A stretch of 64,000 nt of DNA from Symbiodinium natans (lineage: Eukaryota; Sar; Dinophyceae; Suessiales; Symbiodiniaceae), in the NCBI GenBank assembly GCA_905221605.1, contig CAJNDS010002399.1:381513-445512 (forward strand). The letters are read 5' to 3'. A model generated the notes under the pieces. That model searched no databases. It was not told where the DNA came from and saw only the letters and a program-made list of their open reading frames with translations. Shown in pieces: positions 1-8,824 of the stretch (position 1 is its first letter; every line of letters begins with the position of its first letter). The position numbers and the translations under genes were made by a program.

Positions 1-259
1 TAGCATGTAGGGTTTAGGGTTTAGGGTTTAAGGGTTTAGGGTTTAAGGCGGCTGTAGGGTGTTAGGGAGTTTGTTTCTTGGTAGCCCAGTGGTACCCTTG
101 TGCCCTTTCTGTTGGTTCTAGGTCCTCGCGAGGGAATCCGTGCATGAGAGCGCTAAACCCTAAACCCTAAAACCTAAACCCTAAACCCTAAACCCTAAAC
201 CCTAAACCCTAAACCCTAAACCCTAAACCCTTTTGTGTTGGTTCTAGGTCCTCGCTGGG

Positions 260-358
260 GAGAGTGAACGGGCCATGCCGGAACGTCGTCCCATCGAGTT
301 CGACGTCGCGGTCCGCCATGACCAAGTCTTGGCAGACTGGTGGCACAGTGCAGTGCGG
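260..358 (+). CDS. Exon-like island, unknown protein
   Basis: Open + frame reading ESERAMPERRPIEFDVAVRH and on to DWWHSAVR, in a GC-rich block lying between CCCTAAA tracts. Its composition matches the better supported exons. The splice sites are not clear, and no family is recognised. Confidence 0.35.
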
Positions 359-414
359 AACCCCAAACCCTAAACCCCAATCCCTAAACCCCAAAATTCT
401 AAACCCTAAACCCT

Positions 415-520
415 AAACCCTAAACCCTAAACCCTAAACCCTAAACCCTAAACCCTAAACCCTAAACCCTAAACCCTAAACCCTAAACCCTAAACCCTAA
501 ACCCTAAACCCTAAACCCTA
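415..520. repeat. CCCTAAA array, about 15 units
   Basis: Nearly perfect run of CCCTAAA heptamers immediately left of the next coding-like island. Confidence 0.95.
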
Positions 521-521
521 C

Positions 522-805
522 ACGGATGGGACCCCTTGGCCGGCAGTCGTGGGCTACATCGCGACGCAGTCCAGCAATGTCCGCCTGCAGATGCACCGGA
601 GCCCCACTTTGCTCCCGCCACCAGAGATCGGGAGTGGGGAGGTTGCGAGATCCGAAGAGGACCGCCAAACCCTATGAGGCTGCAGCGTGGGGGAGGCCTG
701 TGTGCTCACACGCATCGATGGCATGGAGACTTGCAAGAGGAGCGGACCAGCATTTACAAAGTTTCGCGCACGGGCTCCGCGTGTCTAAGAGCAGTTCGCA
801 AGTAG
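522..805 (+). CDS. Exon-like island or two exons, unknown protein
   Basis: A 280-bp GC-rich block free of telomeric repeats. One + frame reads TDGTPWPAVVGYIATQSSNV and runs to a TGA near 675. A second + frame in the right half includes QEERTSIYKVSRTGSACLRA. This suggests one or two exons with a junction around 670-690. No family is recognised. Confidence 0.35.
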
Positions 806-2791
806 CCCCAAAAAGGCATGGTTATTGAGCTACCCTACCAAGGTTTTGGGCTTTCATTTTCAGAGTTTAGGCTTCAGGGCTCAGGGCTTGACTTTGCTTC
901 TGAGGTAGTTCCTAGTTACGGTTCAGGGTTTACAGGGTTTAGGGTGTAGGGTTTAGGGTTTAGGGTTTAGGGTTTAGGGTTTAGGGTTTAGGGTTTAGGG
1001 TTTAGGGTTTAGGGTTTAGGGGTTTAGAGAAGCCCAGCACTCCAAACCTTTTTAGCTAACGAAACTCCAAAGCCCAAACAGCGCTCAAATCTCATCTTCC
1101 ACACTCTTTAGCTCCAAGCCCACCCCACAAACTTGGGATGTTCCCCCCATTAGACCAACAGTCCTTAATAGGGATGATACTAGGGGGTACGATCATCCCT
1201 ATTGAGGACTGTCAGCATAAGGGGGATCATCCCAACCAAAGGCGCTTAAAGCCCAAACCCTCAACCCAGACCCCGAACCATTGAACCCCAACCCCCCAGA
1301 CTGTTAAGCCACAAACCCCTGAAACCCCTAAGCCCCCAAGGTGTAAGCCCAACCTCCAAAAGCTCCACCCCCCAACAAAAAAGAACAAACCTGGGTTTAG
1401 GGTTTATATAGGGGTTGGGAGGGTTTAGGGTTTCAGGTTTTCGCCCAAACCCTCAAGACCCCCTGGAACCCGAAACCCGAAGTGTTAGGCACGTGGAGAT
1501 GCTGGGAAAGTTGCCTCAGGCTCGCACGTTCCTGCATAGGTGCAGGGTTTAGGGTGAAGATAAGAAGCTGGCTAGGCCTGTGGGGCATTTTTTCCGCCGT
1601 TTAAACCCTAAATCCTAAGCCCTAAACCCTAAACCCTACCATCTAGGACCATTCCGGAGGTATCAGTTTTTTTGCTGGTCTTCCAGGTTCCGTAAACCGA
1701 AACCCCAAGCCCTGAAAGATAACCCTAATTCCTAAACACTAAACCTTAGACTCTAAACCCAAACCCTAAACCCTGAACCCTGTGAATCCTTGAACCGGAA
1801 GCCATCTGAGAAACCCTAAACCCTAAACCCTAAACCCTAAACCCTAAACCCTATATACCCTAAACCCTAAACCCTAAACCCTTAACCCTAAACCCTAAAC
1901 CCTAAACCTAAACCCTAAACCCTAGGGTATACCCTATACCCTATACCCTAAACCCTAAACCCAACTCCTAGGTTCGAAATTCGGCTGTAGATGCTTCTCG
2001 TGTTGCTTCGCCCCCCCAGCCCTCAACCCTCAACCCCGCTTGGAGGCTCAGAGGGTTTAGGGCTTAGGGCTTAGGGTTTATGGGTCTAGGGTTTAGGGTT
2101 TAGGGTTTAGGGTTTAGGGTTTAGGGTTTAGGGTTTAGGACCCAGTCATGGCTGCACTCATAAGCCCCCCTAAGTCACCTAAGCAGGTTATAAGTCCAAC
2201 AACAATTGCGGTTCTGAGTACCCTTGGACCTCCCAGTCGTTGCTGGTATGTGTTGGGTTTTAGGTTTTTTTTCTGGGGCATTGCTAAGTAGGGTTCAGGG
2301 TTTAATCTGTTGCTACGTTTTAGGTAGTTGGTTGTATGTCCCTGAATATGCCACCTAAAACCTAAACCCTTAAACCCTAAACCCCAGAAGTACGGGCCCT
2401 TGGGCTGTATAGGGCATATAAGGGGTATACCAGGGGTCTTTCTAAGGTCCATGTAACTACCCTGAGGCACGTAGGGCTTAGGGTTTAGGGTTTAGGGTTA
2501 AGGGTTCAGGGTTCAGAGTTCAGGGTGTAGGGTTTAGGGTTTGGGGTTTAGGGTTTAGGGTTGAGGGATGGGGCTCGGCCTGGGGCGAAAGGCTGGTCGG
2601 TGAGGACTTCAGCCCCTCAGCCCTGAGCCCTAACCCTAAACCCGAAACCCTAAACCCTAAACCTTAAAACCCTAAACCCTTAAACCCTTAAACCCGTAAA
2701 CCCTTACACCCTTAAACCCCAAAACCCTTAAACCCTTAAACCCTTAAACCCCTAAACCCTAAACCCCAACCTGCACCTCAGCAGCAGTTAG
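806..2791. other. Repeat-rich stretch without a supported gene
   Basis: Contains TTTAGGG/CCCTAAA tracts, a short inverted-repeat element at 1134-1234, fragments of other dispersed elements at 2150-2470, and no convincing coding frame. A third segment of the element at 2388-2465 matches the palindromic family seen again at 41342 and 51884. Confidence 0.6.
1134..1234. mobile_element. MITE-like palindromic element, family 1, copy a
   Basis: Imperfect inverted repeat of about 100 bp. The left end begins GGGATGTTCCCCC and the right end finishes GGGGGATCATCCC. The inner arms AGTCCTTAATAGGGAT and ATCCCTATTGAGGACT are also inverted. Related copies lie at 42745-42844 and 49636-49735, with a half copy at 45826-45870. 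No coding capacity, so it would be a non-autonomous element. Confidence 0.7.
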
Positions 2792-2845
2792 GCCCACACC
2801 TGCACCAACACCCTCGAGCTGCCGAACTACTACGAGTCACTTCAG
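2792..2845 (+). CDS. HECT-domain E3 ubiquitin ligase, exon with catalytic cysteine motif
   Basis: Eighteen codons read AHTCTNTLELPNYYESLQ. HECT ubiquitin ligases carry the pattern AHTC-x-N-x-L-x-LP-x-Y near their C-terminus. The Cys takes ubiquitin as a thioester before passing it to the substrate. The acceptor is GTTAG at 2787-2791 and a GC donor follows at 2846. A following exon at 4614 ending RLIRDRTEG might give the last helix, but that is a guess. The rest of the HECT domain, and the N-terminus, would lie upstream of the window or in unrecognised exons. Confidence 0.65.
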
Positions 2846-2975
2846 GCTTGCGTAGTGCTCTAAGGGTGTTAGGGTTTGAGGGTTGTTTTTTTTTTCAGGT
2901 TTTAGGTTTGAGGGTTCTGGTTTTTTGAATTTAAAGGCTTTACGGTTTCTGGCGTTATTGTTTTCTTTTTGTTTT

Positions 2976-2994
2976 GGGGGGGGGGGGGGGGGGG
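2976..2994. repeat. G homopolymer, 19 bases
   Basis: Unbroken G run inside a T/G-rich segment (2870-3480) of degenerate GGTTTTAGGG-like repeats. No gene is seen between 2846 and 3517. Confidence 0.9.
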
Positions 2995-3517
2995 TGTTTT
3001 CTTGTTTGGGGGGGTTGGTGTGTTTGTTGTTTTAGGGTGCTTCAGGGTTTCAGGGTGTTTCAGGGCAGATTTGTAGGGTTTTAGGGGCTTTTAGGGTTGT
3101 CGGGGTTTAGGGCTTTAGGGTTTTAGGGTTTTATTTCCTTAGGATTTTGGAGTTTTTTTGAGGTTGTTCAGTGCTTTAGGGATGTAGGGTTTTGGGTTCA
3201 GTTTAGGGGTTTAGGGTTCTGGGGGGGAGGGGGGGGTGGGGGTTGGGGTTTTCGGCTTCTCGGGTGAAGGGTGCTAGTGTTTGGGTTCGGGGCATTGGCG
3301 ATGGTCGGTAGAGCAAGGGTTCCACGGCTTTGGGTTAGGTTTAGGGTTTAGGGGGTCAGGGTTCAGGGCTGAGGCTTTAATAGTTTTGTTTAGGGGTTTG
3401 AGGGCGTAGGGCTTTTCGGTCTTACAAAGGGTTCTAGGGCTTGGGACTCTCGGAGGTACAAGGATTCCCTAAACCCTAAACCCTAAACCCTTATAAACCC
3501 CTAAAGGTTTCTTTAGG

Positions 3518-3595
3518 GGCCCCCTCGAGGAGTCCGGACAGTTCGAGGACCAAGAGGCCAGTGATGGGACTTTTGATGCCGGGATTACTGTGGAG
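3518..3595 (+). CDS. Exon-like island, acidic peptide
   Basis: Frame reads PLEESGQFEDQEASDGTFDA then GITVEG, after a TTTAG acceptor at 3512-3516. It is bounded by CCCTAAA on the left and GGTTTAG on the right. Function unknown. Confidence 0.4.
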
Positions 3596-3599
3596 GGTT

Positions 3600-4613
3600 T
3601 AGAGACGGTTTAGAGGGTTTAGAGGATTTAGTTTAGGGTTTAGGGTTCGGATTTAAGGTCAGGTTTACGTGCTACAAGAAGACCCACAGGCATAAGGTTT
3701 AGGGTTCAGGGGCTTTACGAGGGCGTTAAGGACTCTTTGTGTCTTGGGGTGTCCACAAATTTGTAGCAAACCTGAACCTGAACCCTAAAGCCAAACCCTA
3801 AACCCTAAACCCAAGCCCCAGGTCTCCCTCCAACCCAGAAACACTACAACTTTTGGAGCCCCCCGACATCCACAGTCCCTTACGGTTCGCCGGTTTAGGG
3901 TTTAGGGTTCAGGGTTTAGGGCTTAGGGCTTAGGGTTTAGGGTTTAGGGTTTAGGGTTTAGGGCTCTGAATGCCCCCCCCACCCCCCAAGACTCTCAACA
4001 CAACGGAAACCTTCAGAAGGAGCTTTAGTGCCCTTAAAACCCCTAAGCTCCGAAACGCCAAAGGGTTATGACAATGAGGACCCAGAATATAGGGTTCGGG
4101 TTTAGGGTTTAGGGTTTAGGGTTCATAGTCCCCCAAATAGTAGGACACTCCCTTATAGACAAGGGCCCCAAGAAGGTACCCTTAGTTTCGGAAACCCCCA
4201 CATCTGTCCTTGGCCGCCAGGTTGCAACTTGAGGGAGTCCCTTCAACTTCAACCCACCCTAAACCCAATCACATCTGGCTCCATGACTATAGCCTCCTTC
4301 AGAATGATTCTCATACTTATTATTTATCAGGGAGTATCAAAAAAACATTTATTTAGGTTCTAATGAAGGGGAGTATAGATGAATATCATGAATTCCAAGG
4401 TAGAGTTCTAAGTGAAACGAAACATCCGACTTGATGACGTTACCCACAAACCACGAACCGAGTCGAGCAAGCTCTAAATTGAAAATGCCTAAACCTGCTA
4501 AACCCCTGCACCCCCAGCCTAGTTACTAAACCCTCAACCCGAAACACCCTAAGCTACAACCCCCCCAAACCCTAAACCCTAAACCCTAAACCCTACACCC
4601 CCTGCGCCACCAG
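3600..4613. other. Intron or intergenic stretch with telomeric tracts
   Basis: Holds TTTAGGG tracts (3900-3960, 4095-4125), CCCTAAA tracts (3780-3810, 4565-4595) and an AT-richer part at 4290-4480. I see no supported gene. Confidence 0.5.
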
Positions 4614-4677
4614 GGCAGAGCCAGCAGGCCGCTCATGAAAGAGCTGCAGCGGCTCATTCGGGACCGGACGGAGGGCG
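4614..4677 (+). CDS. Exon-like island
   Basis: Frame reads GRASRPLMKELQRLIRDRTE. Acceptor CACCAG before 4614, donor GTGTGT after 4677. It is flanked by CCCTAAA on the left and TTTAGGG on the right. It could be the last part of the HECT lobe (compare the family's usual ending with Gly-Phe-Gly), but the match is weak. Confidence 0.45.
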
Positions 4678-5511
4678 GTGTGTAGGGTTTAGGGTTTAGG
4701 GTTTAAGGGTTGAGGGTTTAAGGGTTGAGGGTTGAGGGTTTAGGGTTTAGGGTTTAGGGTTTAGGGTTTAGGGTCTTTTTGCAGCCTAGGGCTTGGGAGG
4801 GTTTAGGGCTTAGGGCCTGTTGTTGAGGTACGTAATCCGCGCTTTGCAGGTTTGGGGTTTACGGCTTGGCAGGTCCTAGGCGTACATGTAGTTACCTTGG
4901 GATGTTTTAGTAGGGGGGCGTGGTGTTTTTTTTGTGAGCGTTCATGAAGCTGACTGTACATGGGGTCAGTGTCGGATTTGGGCAAACTTCTTAAACCCTC
5001 AACCCTACTTAGGGTTGAGGGTTTGGGGTAGTTTAAGGGGGGGAGGGAAGGAAGGACTAGGTGTCTCTACTGACGCCAGTTGAAAGGAACAGGGGGACCT
5101 TTCGTCTTTTGTTCGGCTGCCGGATTAGTGTTTAGGGTGTAGGGTTTCGGGTTTAAGGTTAACCCAAAAGCCTACTGAGCCCTAGACCCGAAACCCCCAA
5201 AACCCTAAATCCTTAACCCCCTGAACCCTATCTTTCTTAAGCCCTCAACCCGAAACCCCTGAACCCCATCACTCGAAGCCCTACACCCTAAACCCAAAAC
5301 CCAAACCCTAAACCCGCCTGAACCCCATCACTCGAAGCCGCAGGAGAGGCTGTCCACTGCGATCAATGAGACGGAAGGCTCCAGAGTTGGGTGAGACACG
5401 CGCCCGCGCACTTAGGGCTTATAGGGTTTAGGGTTTAGGCTTTAGGGTTTAGGGTTTAGGGTTTAGGGTTTAGGGTTTAAGGTTTAGGTTTTAGGGTTTA
5501 GGGTTTAGGGT

Positions 5512-5550
<39 letters not shown>

Positions 5551-5806
5551 TGTAAGGTTTAGGGTTCAGGGGTTTAGGGTCCGGGCTTATCGGCTTACTG
5601 CTCTTCTGGGACATTCCGAGTCATGCGAGCCAAAGAAGGAAGCCCCTAAAGCTTGACAAGTTGGGAGCCATCTTCGGTTTAGGGTTTAGGGTTTAGGGTT
5701 TAGGATTTCGGGTTTAGGGTCTAGTGGTGGTGCAGTTTGCTTAAACCCTAAACCCTAAACCCTCAACCCTGAACCCTAAACCCTAAACCATACCCCAGAA
5801 AATCCC
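4678..5806. other. Telomeric tracts, no supported gene
   Basis: TTTAGGG tracts at 4680-4775, 5420-5550 and 5675-5705, the last two mixed with TTGAGGG. CCCTAAA at 5740-5790. No convincing coding frame. Confidence 0.5.
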
Positions 5807-5880
5807 AGACAAAATCCGGCGGAGGCTACGAGCTGGATGCCACCGGCGCTGGCACTGGGCCCGCCTCTCGCGCTGCATCC
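5807..5880 (+). CDS. Exon-like GC-rich island
   Basis: GC-rich 70-bp block between CCCTAAA tracts. Two + frames are open (one reads KIRRRLRAGCHRRWHWARLS), so frame and even coding status are uncertain. Confidence 0.25.
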
Positions 5881-6007
5881 CTAAACCCTAAACCCTAAAC
5901 CCTAAACCCTAAACCCTAAACCCTAAACCCTAAACCCTAAACCCTAAACCCTAAACCCTAAACCCTAAACCCTAAACCCTAAACCCTAAACCCTAAACCC
6001 TAAACCC
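5881..6007. repeat. CCCTAAA array, 18 units
   Basis: Perfect heptamer run of about 127 bp. Confidence 0.97.
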
Positions 6008-6059
6008 CAGCCTCGGGTTCACCCTAAACCCTAAGCCCTAAGACCTATCAACACAACCT

Positions 6060-6155
6060 GGCCGATAGCAAGGATGCAGAGCGTTGTTCGACGCCCGTGG
6101 TCGCTCCCTGGCGAAAGAGATGGCAATAGCTGCTTCCAGAGGGCTGAATATGTCT
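6060..6155 (+). CDS. Exon-like island
   Basis: Frame includes ALFDARGRSLAKEMAIAASR. It is bounded on the left by CCCTAAG repeats and on the right by a palindromic element. Low support. Confidence 0.3.
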
Positions 6156-6352
6156 AAGGGTAGTTACATACCCTACCCTAAACCCTAAGCCCTAAACCCT
6201 AAACCCTAAACCCTAAGCCCTAAACCCTAAACCATGGTCCCTTACCTTCTTTAAAAGGGTTCTGAGGCATGGGTCCGTGGCGTTATATAGGGTACATAAA
6301 GGGTATATGTATGTGTATATATATATATCCCCTTTTCAGGGCCCATGTTCAG
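6156..6352. mobile_element. Palindromic element family 4, split by a telomeric tract
   Basis: The left piece ends GGGTAGTTACAT (to about 6170). A CCCTAAA/CCCTAAG tract follows at 6171-6233. The element then resumes as CATGGTCCCTTACCTTC and continues to the region with TATATA and GGGCCCATG. The uninterrupted copy at 51884-52026 reads GTAGTTACATGGTCCC at this point. The tract is therefore an insertion, with CAT present on both sides. Confidence 0.6.
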
Positions 6353-6803
6353 GGTTTAGGGTTCAGGGTTTAGCGTCTAGGGTTTAGGGTTTAAGGTTTA
6401 GGAGAACCAGGAAACTACCCCAAGAATCTCGCTCACTACAGAATTCAGCCTTCATTCACCAGCAGGATCCCTTGATGCCCTTTCAGTTGGAGTTGTGCCT
6501 GAACTCACAATCATGATCCCTAAGCCCTAAACAATGAACCCTAAACCCCTAAACCCTAAACCCTAAAATCTTCAGGACTTCCGTGGGCTCTCAGAGGAAC
6601 CTCCCTTGGATTTACCAGGATGAGAAACCCCTTACCGAACCCAAAAGGGTTTAGGGTTTAGGGTTTATGGTTTAACCCTAAAGTCTTCACCCAAAACCCT
6701 AAACCCATGCCCGAACCTCTGAACCCTTAACCCGACGCCCTAAACCCAGAACCCTACACCCTTAACCCTAAACCCTACACCCTAACTGCCATTCACACCC
6801 CAG

Positions 6804-6850
6804 GTGCCGCTGCCACCCGCACCGTGGGAGCCTCCCAGGCGGCGACTCGG
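6804..6850 (+). CDS. Exon-like island, Pro-rich
   Basis: Acceptor CCCCAG, frame VPLPPAPWEPPRRRL, donor GTTATA. CCCTAAC lies to the left and TTTAGGG to the right. Confidence 0.4.
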
Positions 6851-7312
6851 GTTATAGGGTTTAGGGTTTAGGGTTGTTACAGGGTCTTTGGGTTATAGGG
6901 TATAGGGTTTTAGGTTTTTAGGTTTTTTAGGGTTTAGGGTTATAGGCTTGTCTTAGGTCCCTTTCTATGGTCCCTTACCTTCTAAGCGTTCTGATGTATG
7001 GGTCGTGGGTTGGTCTTTTTTCGTGGTGAGGAATTTCTCTATTCTGTGGGCACATGTTCAGGGACCCTTAGCTACCCTAAGAGCTTGTGGGCTTTTAGGG
7101 TGTTCGGGTTGAGGGTTATGAGGAGTTTGGCTTAGAGGGGCATAAGGTGTATCGGGATGTAGGGTTACAGGTTCTTATGTGCTTTAGTGTTTTGGAGTTT
7201 AGGGTTCAGGGTTATAGCTAAGGGTGGAGTTGAGGGTTTAGGGTTTAGGACTTATGGAGCTAGGGCTTTGGGGCTGGGGGGGGGGGGGGGCCGGGTTTTG
7301 GCATCAGCAAAG
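6851..7312. other. Repeat-rich stretch
   Basis: TTTAGGG variants, a degenerate copy of palindromic family 4 at about 6955-7080, and a 15-base G run at 7276-7290. No gene seen. Confidence 0.5.
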
Positions 7313-7385
7313 GCCGGGCCGCGCTGCAGGCGTTAGAGGGAGGCGTAATGGTGAATGTACGCGTTGCCAGCGCAACGTTTGGTTT
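7313..7385 (+). CDS. Exon-like island
   Basis: Frame reads GRAALQALEGGVMVNVRVAS then AT, after acceptor GCAAAG. The GC content fits the exons. Family unknown. Confidence 0.4.
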
Positions 7386-7575
7386 AGAGCGTAGGGTTTC
7401 GGGCTTAGGGTTTAGGCTTTAGGCTAGCCTATGGCCAGATGAGTGAAGGAGTGGACAGCGCGAACCGTACACCCTTTGATTTTCTGAGAGCACCCTTTTT
7501 GTTCCTAGGTTACTCTTGTTGGGTTAACTTAACCTACACCCTAAACCCGAAACCCTAAACCCTCTACCTTGTCCA

Positions 7576-7945
7576 TCGGGACGGCAACACTCTGGATAAC
7601 AAGCATCCGATCGCGAAAGGGTTACATACAATCCAACCTGGTCGGCTTGCTACGGATAGAGACTGGCGATCTTTTGCGACAGCTCTATCTGTTGCAGAGA
7701 CTACCATGTACTGGGTGTAACAGAGTAATCACGCTGATGCACGTGAGATGGGATCGAGATACACTCTTCAATTCCTGTCACGTGGTACCTTTACCGAGCC
7801 AGTGAGGACGGCCGGTGGAGGTTATCTCCAGATGCATCCTTTATCCCTTGGACAAAGGTGAACTTCTGGACGGATAGAGTCTCGACAGAGTTTAATCAAC
7901 TCTGGCCTGACTTTTCTCAGGACAATTCACTCGACCACAGCCCTA
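7576..7945 (+). CDS. Unknown coding-like segment, perhaps two exons
   Basis: A 370-bp block without telomeric repeats. Frame 1 includes LDNKHPIAKGLHTIQPGRLA and DWRSFATALSVAETTMYW up to 7714. A different frame from 7759 reads IHSSIPVTWYLYRASEDGRW and then DASFIPWTKVNFWTDRV. A 44-nt intron (GTGTAA at 7715, ATCGAG ending 7758) would join them in frame. Alternatively this is a frameshifted relic. It is less GC-rich than other exons and could derive from a mobile element. I do not recognise the protein. Confidence 0.35.
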
Positions 7946-8061
7946 AACCCTAAACCCTAAACCCTAAACCCTAAACCCTAAACCCTAAACCCTAAACCCT
8001 AAACCCTAAACCCTAAACCCTAAACCCTAAACCCTAAACCCTAAACCCTAAACCCTAAACC
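7942..8061. repeat. CCCTAAA array, about 17 units
   Basis: Nearly perfect heptamer run immediately right of the unknown coding-like segment. Confidence 0.96.
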
Positions 8062-8093
8062 TCGCTTTCATATATAATTTAAATGTTAAGGAG

Positions 8094-8584
8094 TTACTGG
8101 GCAAGGTAATTTTTTTTACTGGGCAAGGTCATTTTTTTACTGGGCAAGGTCATTTTTTTACTGGGCAAGGTCGTTTCGTCCAAAAAAACGACCTTGCCCA
8201 GTAAAAAAATGACCTTGCCCAGTAAAAAAATGACCTTGCCCAGTAAAAATGTTACTGGGCAAGGTCATCTTTTTACTGGGCAAGGTCATCTTTTTACTGG
8301 GCAAGGTCATCTTTTTACTGGGCAAGGTCATCTTTTTACTGGGCAAGGTCATTTTTTTACTGGGCAAGGTCATTTTTTTACTGGGCAAGGTCATTTTTTT
8401 ACTGGGCAAGGTCATTTTTTTACTGGGCAAGGTCATTTTTTTACTGGGCAAGGTCATTTTTTTTACTGGGCAAGGTCATTTTTTTACAGGGCAAGGTCAT
8501 TTTTTTTACTGGGCAAGGTATTTTTTTAACTGGGCAAGGTCATTTTTTTACTGGGCAAGGTCATTTTTTCACTGGGCAAGGTCG
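8094..8584. repeat. 21-22-bp minisatellite ACTGGGCAAGGTCAT(T)n with an inverted block
   Basis: About 23 units of ACTGGGCAAGGTCAT plus a T-run. Units before about 8180 and after 8250 are in + orientation. Three units at about 8182-8249 are inverted, which creates two large hairpins. Because the unit is often 21 bp long, all six frames stay open; the long open frames here are artefacts, not genes. Sub-variants (ATCTTTTT, ATTTTTTT) are clustered. Confidence 0.95.
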
Positions 8585-8787
8585 TTCCAGAAGTGAAATA
8601 TGTTCTTAATGTTGTGGGATTCTTCGGGCGGGTGGGTATTTTTCTGGAGTAATTTCTTGACTAGTGAATGCTTGGACTTGAGATGCTGAACCCTAAACCC
8701 TAAACCCTAAACCTTAAACCCTAAAACCCTAAACCCTAAACCCCTATGCCTAGTTCAAGCCTCCTCTACCAAACCCCCCTCTTTCAG

Positions 8788-8824
8788 GAAGCCGATCCCA
8801 CCCCCGTCGCTGGACTTCGCGAAG
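8788..8824 (+). CDS. Gene 2 exon (Pro-rich start)
   Basis: Acceptor TTTCAG, frame KPIPPPSLDFAK, GC donor at 8825. It joins in phase to the exon at 9339. Confidence 0.45.

Noticed and set aside
1-520. A true chromosome end at the window start
   Set aside because: The left edge has TTTAGGG pointing inward and then mixed orientation and unique DNA. A left chromosome end should begin with CCCTAAA, and similar tracts occur through all 64 kb.
8158-8596. Long open frames with repeated FTGQGH, LLGKVIF and MTLPSKK peptides on both strands
   Set aside because: They are products of the 21-22-bp minisatellite, which keeps every frame open; no codon bias or flanking splice signals.
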